A DNA stretch of 26,178 bases from Selenomonadaceae bacterium UBA3796 (lineage in GTDB: Bacteria > Bacillota > Negativicutes > Selenomonadales > Selenomonadaceae), in contig DFES01000099.1 in NCBI GenBank assembly GCA_002369175.1, positions 578-26,755 of the forward strand, read 5' to 3'. The translations under genes were made by a program, and so were the position numbers. The stretch's first letter is position 1. The number at the start of each line of letters is the position of its first letter. The notes below the pieces were generated by a model. That model saw only the letters and a list, made by a program, of their open reading frames with translations. It was not told the DNA's origin and did no database searches. Below, piece by piece: positions 22,632 through 26,178 of this stretch.

Positions 22632-24508
22632 AAAGATTGGATGCGGATGCGGTAGTGGCAGCATACAGGGAAGGAAACCTGGAAGAACTGCTGGATTCCG
22701 TGAATGATGAGGACATTCTGACGCAGAAGGGGCTCTATCCATCCCAGAAATGCCTTCTGTTGGCGAAGAAGCACAGAAGCGCTCCGACTCTGGTGCAGGA
22801 GGGCAATGATTTCCGTATCTGCTGTGCGGGCCATTCGCTGCTGCATCTCTCGGAATGCGCGGCAAAGCTGGAATTCATGCGTATGGAGGGAGATACGCTC
22901 CGTCTGGAAGGCTATATCGGTTTCATGGGTATACAGGAGCAGGAGGCATCCGGCATCCGTATTTTTTTGTGTGCGGATACCGGAGAGCAGGTGCCCTGTG
23001 AGATGTGTGGTGTGCCCATGGATCGGGTGGAGGGCGCTGTGTGGCTGGACGAATTGATTTTCCCATCGAAAACATTTCGTTGCTCCGTCGGAAACCTTTA
23101 CCAAAGGAAACGGTGGTCTTTCCGACTGGTTGCGGAGTACAGGGGCGTGGCGGTGGAGAGAAAACTGCTTTTGCTGGGATGGCGCTTTCCCATGACGGAT
23201 CGTTTCCGGCACGCCTATGCGAGCTTTGGGAAATGGGTGGTGCAAAAGAGGGGGAACCGTCTGCTTTTGAAGCAATGTTCCTTTCCGGCTGCTGCATGGA
23301 AGGAATTGAGGCTTCTTTTCGAATTTGCCTGCCAAAACGGGCAGGGACGGTGGGAGGGGATTTTCCTCCGCATTCTTTACCATATGGCGAAGCCCTTTTT
23401 CCAAAAGGATACCTGGCTGATCAGCGACCGGATCAATAAAGCGGATGATAGCGGAGAAGCCTTCTTTCGCTATTTGAAGGAGGCAGGGAAAAGGGAGCAT
23501 GCCTATTTCGTCCTGCGCAGGGACAGCACGGATTATCCCAGAGTGGCAGAGTATGGAAACATTCTGGACTACGGCTCCATGCATTACAAACTCATGCATC
23601 TTTTGGCGGACCGGATCATTTCCTCCGCTGCCGATGAATATGTCGTGAATCCCTTTGGGGAGCTGCAGGAATATTACTGGGACGTTCTGAGGCGAAAGCG
23701 GCTGATTTTTCTTCAGCATGGCATTATTAAGGATGACCTTTCCGAATGGCTGAACCGTTATAAATTGAATCTTGGCATGTTCGTGACGTCAACCCGTCCC
23801 GAATACAATTCCATTCTGCGGGGAAACTACTGGTACGGAAAGGATGTTGTGAAGCTGACGGGGCTTCCGCGCTATGACTGCCTGATGAACCAAAGGCAGA
23901 CGACCATTTTGATCATGCCGACCTGGCGGAAGTATCTGGCGGACGATGCCACCTATTCCGTGGACGGTGTGAAGCGATATGGAAAGAACTTTGCAGAAAG
24001 CAAGTATTTCCGCTTTTACGATGCATTGCTCAACCACAGACGGATCCTGGGAGCCGCAGAAGCCTTCGGGTACCGGATCCTTTTTTTCCCGCATCCGAAC
24101 CTTATGGCGGCAGTGCCCCTATTTCGCAGAAACAAGAAGGTGGAATTTGCCTCCATTCATACGCGCTATCAGGAGGCGCTCGCAGAATGTGCCATGGTGG
24201 TGACAGACTATTCCTCTGTGGCCTTTGATGCCGCGTACCTGTACCGCCCCATTCTTTACTGCCAGTTCGACCGGGAGGAATTTTTCGAGGGGCATGTGTA
24301 CCGCGAGGGATACTTTGATTACGAGCGGGATGGTTTTGGCGAGGTGGAGCATGATCTGGACGGCATCGCAGCACGCATGGTGGAATACATGGAGCGGAGC
24401 TGCAGGGTGAAGGAGAAGTACAGAAAGCGGATGGATGGCTTCTTTGCCTTTCGGGACAGGAAGAACAGCGAGCGTGTCTATGAGGCGATCAAGTCTCTAA
24501 ATCAGTGA
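22628..24508 (+). CDS. CDP-glycerol glycerophosphotransferase family protein (TagB/TagF-like)
   Basis: 626 aa, ATG 22628 in a four-base overlap with the preceding stop. GT-B-fold transferase adding glycerol- or polyol-phosphate units from a CDP donor. Residues about 43-215 form a mostly beta module (LLAKKH, MEGDTLRLEGY) also present in the next gene. WLISDRINKADDSGEAFF (263-280) opens the catalytic part. HG at 364-365 (LQHGIIKDDLS), GLPRYD, IMPTWRKY, HP at 489-490 and TDYSS at 526-530 are the family's catalytic and donor-binding motifs. FAFRDRKNSERVYEAI is the C-terminus. Donor may be CDP-glycerol or, given the TarI-like gene in locus 1, another CDP-polyol. Confidence 0.88.
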   Translation: MKRLDADAVVAAYREGNLEELLDSVNDEDILTQKGLYPSQKCLLLAKKHRSAPTLVQEGNDFRICCAGHSLLHLSECAAKLEFMRMEGDTLRLEGYIGFMGIQEQEASGIRIFLCADTGEQVPCEMCGVPMDRVEGAVWLDELIFPSKTFRCSVGNLYQRKRWSFRLVAEYRGVAVERKLLLLGWRFPMTDRFRHAYASFGKWVVQKRGNRLLLKQCSFPAAAWKELRLLFEFACQNGQGRWEGIFLRILYHMAKPFFQKDTWLISDRINKADDSGEAFFRYLKEAGKREHAYFVLRRDSTDYPRVAEYGNILDYGSMHYKLMHLLADRIISSAADEYVVNPFGELQEYYWDVLRRKRLIFLQHGIIKDDLSEWLNRYKLNLGMFVTSTRPEYNSILRGNYWYGKDVVKLTGLPRYDCLMNQRQTTILIMPTWRKYLADDATYSVDGVKRYGKNFAESKYFRFYDALLNHRRILGAAEAFGYRILFFPHPNLMAAVPLFRRNKKVEFASIHTRYQEALAECAMVVTDYSSVAFDAAYLYRPILYCQFDREEFFEGHVYREGYFDYERDGFGEVEHDLDGIAARMVEYMERSCRVKEKYRKRMDGFFAFRDRKNSERVYEAIKSLNQ

Positions 24509-24524
24509 GAAAGGGTTAGATTCA

Positions 24525-26178
24525 GTGGATGATAAATTTGTGTTCTCCGTGATTATGGCGGTCTACAACTCGGCACAGTATCTGGAAATATCCGTAGGCA
24601 GCCTGCTGGAACAGGAGATCGGATTCAAAGAGAATATCCAGCTCATCCTGGTGGATGACGGTTCTACGGATGAAACGGGGGAACTGTGCGATTCCTATGG
24701 GGAGGAATACCCGAACAACATCCTGGTGATTCACAAGGAGCACAGCGGTATTGCTGCAACGCGCAATGCCGGACTGGCTCATATCCGGGGAAGATATGTA
24801 AGCTTCATGGACAGCGATGACAAGATGTCACCCAACGCCCTGTCCGAAGTGGCCGGATTCTTTGAGGAACATGGCGACGAGGTTGATATGGTATCCATTC
24901 CCCTGTATTTCATGGGGACGGAGAAGGGAGCGCATCCCTTGAACCATAAGTACCGGGCAGGCTCCAGGGTCATTGATCTGGAGACGGAATATGTTATGGT
25001 GCAGACAAGCTGCTCCTCTGCCTTCATCAAGGCCGATGCAATGGAAGGGTTCCGGTTCGATGACCGGCTGTCCTATGCAGAGGACAGCAAGGCATGCCTG
25101 GAGATTCTGATGAGAAAGAATGCCCTGGGGGTTGTTTCCGGAGCGAAATATTACTACAGGAGAGGGATTGCCAGGAAATTCAACAAGGAAGAGGAATGGT
25201 TTCTTCCCGTTGTCCGGTATTTTGCACAGGATATTTTCCGGCAGGCGGAGGAACGCCTGGGACGTATTCCAAAGTTTGTCCAGTACGGTGTCATGTACAT
25301 CATGCACCGCAGGTACAAGCAGCGATATGATGTCCTTCGGAGGGTATACAGCGAGGAGGAAGCGGCAGAATACATTTCCCAGTGTTGCGGCATGCTTGAG
25401 AAGTTTGATGATGATGTGATTCTTTGCCATGAGCAGCTTCAGAGCGAATTCCGCTGTTTCCTTCTGGCGAAGAAGCATCATGTGCAGCCCTCCCTGATGC
25501 AGGCAAAAGGGGACATTGGAATCCAGTGCGGGGAGCATTTCATTGCGTTTCTATCGGAAGAGCCGGTGAGGCTTGAATTTCTTTGCATGGAAGGGAATAC
25601 GCTTCGCGTAGAGGGTTACGCTGTCTTCCTGGGAGTAGGAGAGAGGGACAATGTACGGATTTATCTGGAAGACGGGCAGGGAGAGCGGATTCCATGCTGC
25701 CTGGAGCTTCCATGGCTGGTTCATCAAGAAGCCATGGGAGAGGCTGTCGCCGTTGCAGTGCGGTTCATCGGCGAAGTAACGGATATAGCAAATCGTGACC
25801 AATTGACGATTAAGGTTTTCACGGAGGTACGCGGCATTCTCGTGGAAAGGAAAAATATCGTCCTTGGAAAGTTCTTTCCCGTGGTAAAGAACTGGGATAA
25901 GTTCTTTGCCCGCATTGGCAAGTGGAGCGTATGGACGAAGGGAAATCAAATCCTGCTGAATAAGAATGGTGGAATCCTTCAGGAATTCGATCGGATGAGA
26001 TACTTATGGAAGAAAAGTGGGACATCTTCCGGAAAGGTAACCTTCTATCGCTTGATGAGCCATTTAGCAAGGCCGTTCTTTCCAAAGGAAATCTGGCTGA
26101 TCAGCGACCGTGTCAACAAGGCGGATGACAATGGGGAAGCACTTTTCAAGTATATGCATGATACGGGAAAAAAAGAAG
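24525..26178 (+). CDS. GT2 fused to a CDP-glycerol glycerophosphotransferase-like region (partial, runs off the window)
   Basis: Open from GTG 24525 (weak SD AAGGG) to the window end, at least 551 codons with no stop. Residues 6-110 are a GT2 domain: FSVIMAVYNSAQYL, Asp44-Asp45 in VDDGSTDE, and DSDD at 96-99. YAEDSKACLEIL is a further conserved segment. From about 313 it repeats the module of the preceding protein (FLLAKKH, then LEFLCMEGNTLRVEGY). Around 512-540, RPFFPKEIWLISDR and NKADDNGEAL match the start of that protein's catalytic part. The missing 3' portion should therefore encode the transferase motifs. It is probably a two-step enzyme adding a sugar and then a polyol phosphate. Seventeen bases separate it from the previous gene. 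Confidence 0.85.
   Translation, partial: MDDKFVFSVIMAVYNSAQYLEISVGSLLEQEIGFKENIQLILVDDGSTDETGELCDSYGEEYPNNILVIHKEHSGIAATRNAGLAHIRGRYVSFMDSDDKMSPNALSEVAGFFEEHGDEVDMVSIPLYFMGTEKGAHPLNHKYRAGSRVIDLETEYVMVQTSCSSAFIKADAMEGFRFDDRLSYAEDSKACLEILMRKNALGVVSGAKYYYRRGIARKFNKEEEWFLPVVRYFAQDIFRQAEERLGRIPKFVQYGVMYIMHRRYKQRYDVLRRVYSEEEAAEYISQCCGMLEKFDDDVILCHEQLQSEFRCFLLAKKHHVQPSLMQAKGDIGIQCGEHFIAFLSEEPVRLEFLCMEGNTLRVEGYAVFLGVGERDNVRIYLEDGQGERIPCCLELPWLVHQEAMGEAVAVAVRFIGEVTDIANRDQLTIKVFTEVRGILVERKNIVLGKFFPVVKNWDKFFARIGKWSVWTKGNQILLNKNGGILQEFDRMRYLWKKSGTSSGKVTFYRLMSHLARPFFPKEIWLISDRVNKADDNGEALFKYMHDTGKKE

Noticed and set aside
21270..23719. Long minus-strand open frames at 21270-22487 and 22571-23719 (and similar ones at 10781-11983, 14069-15406, 17754-18647 and 18910-19881)
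   Set aside because: All lie opposite well-supported genes, have low-complexity His/Arg/Pro-rich compositions and no recognisable domains; they are shadows of the codon pattern.
1..26178. Mobile element, phage or CRISPR content
   Set aside because: No transposase, integrase, phage structural gene, direct-repeat array or target-site duplication was seen; the only candidate is the palindromic element at 18567-18729.

Overview
The window looks like a chromosomal segment of a Negativicutes bacterium (diderm Firmicutes), most like Selenomonas or a relative. This rests on overall protein character, the polyamine gene set, moderate GC by eye, frequent TTG starts with strong Shine-Dalgarno sequences, and TarI/CDP-glycerol-type glycopolymer genes. 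The genus is an inference; nothing in the window proves it. There are no transposases, phage genes or CRISPR arrays.

Left part (1-8064): the 3' end of a tRNA (1-23) with encoded CCA is followed by two terminator-like hairpins and a small membrane-anchored protein of unknown function. Next comes a tight polyamine operon: speD, an arginine-decarboxylase-type speA, speE, speB, a carboxyspermidine dehydrogenase gene (CASDH) and nspC, followed by hsp20. The operon encodes two complete routes to spermidine. One uses decarboxylated S-adenosylmethionine (SpeD/SpeE). The other uses aspartate semialdehyde (CASDH/NspC). Both are fed by SpeA/SpeB. hsp20 and the convergent lgt are separated by a 19-bp perfect inverted repeat.

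Centre (8071-16480): lgt (minus) is divergent from glycopolymer locus 1: a DUF4422 glycosyltransferase with a Rossmann-like N-terminus, a 58-aa small ORF, a CDP-glycerol-transferase-like GT-B protein, an extended SDR epimerase/dehydratase, and a TarI/IspD-type cytidylyltransferase. A 104-aa orphan (minus) and trpS follow, then the polyphosphate pair ppx-ppk1.

Right part (16449-26178): a 163-bp near-palindromic element sits directly on the ppk1 stop codon and is followed by a strong terminator. Then come sstT (Na+/serine-threonine symporter) with a structured leader, a flavodoxin, a 0.5-kb non-coding stretch with hairpins and a good promoter, and glycopolymer locus 2. Locus 2 holds a GT2 with a C-terminal Rossmann domain, a CDP-glycerol glycerophosphotransferase-like protein, and a GT2 fused to a paralogue of that second protein, which runs off the window. 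The two loci together suggest a phosphodiester-linked (teichoic-acid-like or capsule-like) surface polymer.

Most worth following up: the doubled spermidine pathway in one operon; the palindromic element in the ppx-ppk1 3' UTR; the unnamed module shared by the two CDP-glycerol-type transferases; and the 58-aa ORF in locus 1.
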